DNA from: Manis javanica
Taxonomy: Eukaryota > Chordata > Mammalia > Pholidota > Manidae
Assembly (NCBI RefSeq): GCF_040802235.1
Contig: NC_133162.1
Coordinates: 265,501-329,500 of the forward strand
Direction of reading: 5' to 3'
DNA length: 64,000 nucleotides
Shown here: positions 60,435 through 64,000 of the stretch, in pieces
Numbering within the stretch: the first letter of the stretch is position 1
Layout of the letters: each line of letters begins with the position of its first letter
The notes under the pieces: model-generated
What the model was told of the DNA's origin: nothing
Database searches by the model: none
What the model saw: the letters and a program-made list of their open reading frames with translations, nothing else
Translations under genes and position numbers: made by a program

Positions 60435-64000
<3,566 letters not shown>

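Overview
The window looks like nuclear DNA from a placental mammal. It is dense in LINE-1 copies of several ages, has single-exon olfactory receptor (OR) genes and a multi-exon scavenger-receptor (SRCR) gene with 315-bp phase-1 domain exons, and shows no bacterial gene organisation. I saw no Alu, B1/B2, Bov-B, Can-SINE or ERE-type SINE by eye, so the species is left open; a placental outside primates and rodents is likely. OR13A-like receptors next to an SRCR T-cell receptor gene match the known mammalian order OR13A cluster / SCART (distal mouse chr7, human 10q26.3), recalled from general knowledge.

Layout. (1) Positions 1-12490 are duplication unit A, cut off by the left window edge. It carries an intact OR on the minus strand (2463-3392), old L1 relics, a palindromic repeat and a young 5'-truncated L1 (10486-12163). 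(2) Positions 12500-16112 are an inverted L1 with a complete 5' end but no 3' end, lying exactly where the A/B homology stops. (3) Positions 16113-30919 are single-copy sequence with old repeats and an intact OR13A-like gene (19117-20061, minus). (4) Positions 30920-48600 are duplication unit B, in the same orientation as A and roughly 95% identical by eye. It has its own intact OR (39566-40495) and two L1 insertions that A lacks: a full-length 6.1-kb L1 (32503-38648) and a 0.65-kb fragment (41203-41849). (5) Positions 49868-50802 are an OR13A-like pseudogene related to the 19117 gene. (6) Positions 51100-54890 are a field of ancient L1 fragments. (7) Positions 55684-63098 are SRCR territory on the minus strand: a degenerate SRCR exon (55684-55935), then the 3' end of a SCART/WC1-type gene (two SRCR exons, linker, transmembrane exon, cytoplasmic-tail exon with stop at 60435). 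Its 5' exons lie beyond the right edge.

How it fits together. The ORs would be odorant GPCRs of olfactory neurons and the SRCR gene a type I membrane receptor of lymphoid (probably gamma-delta T) cells; they share synteny, not a pathway. The main story is locus evolution. A direct tandem duplication copied an OR together with about 10.8 kb of flank. Three later L1 insertions, each with target-site duplications and an empty site in the other unit, postdate the duplication. The two OR copies then diverged in a mosaic way, with most differences concentrated in the ECL2/TM5 region. I found no clearly new biological system; the most interesting signals are the mosaic OR pair, the L1-dated duplication, the composite 3' end of the full-length L1 and the CTCF-like motif in two L1 5' UTRs.
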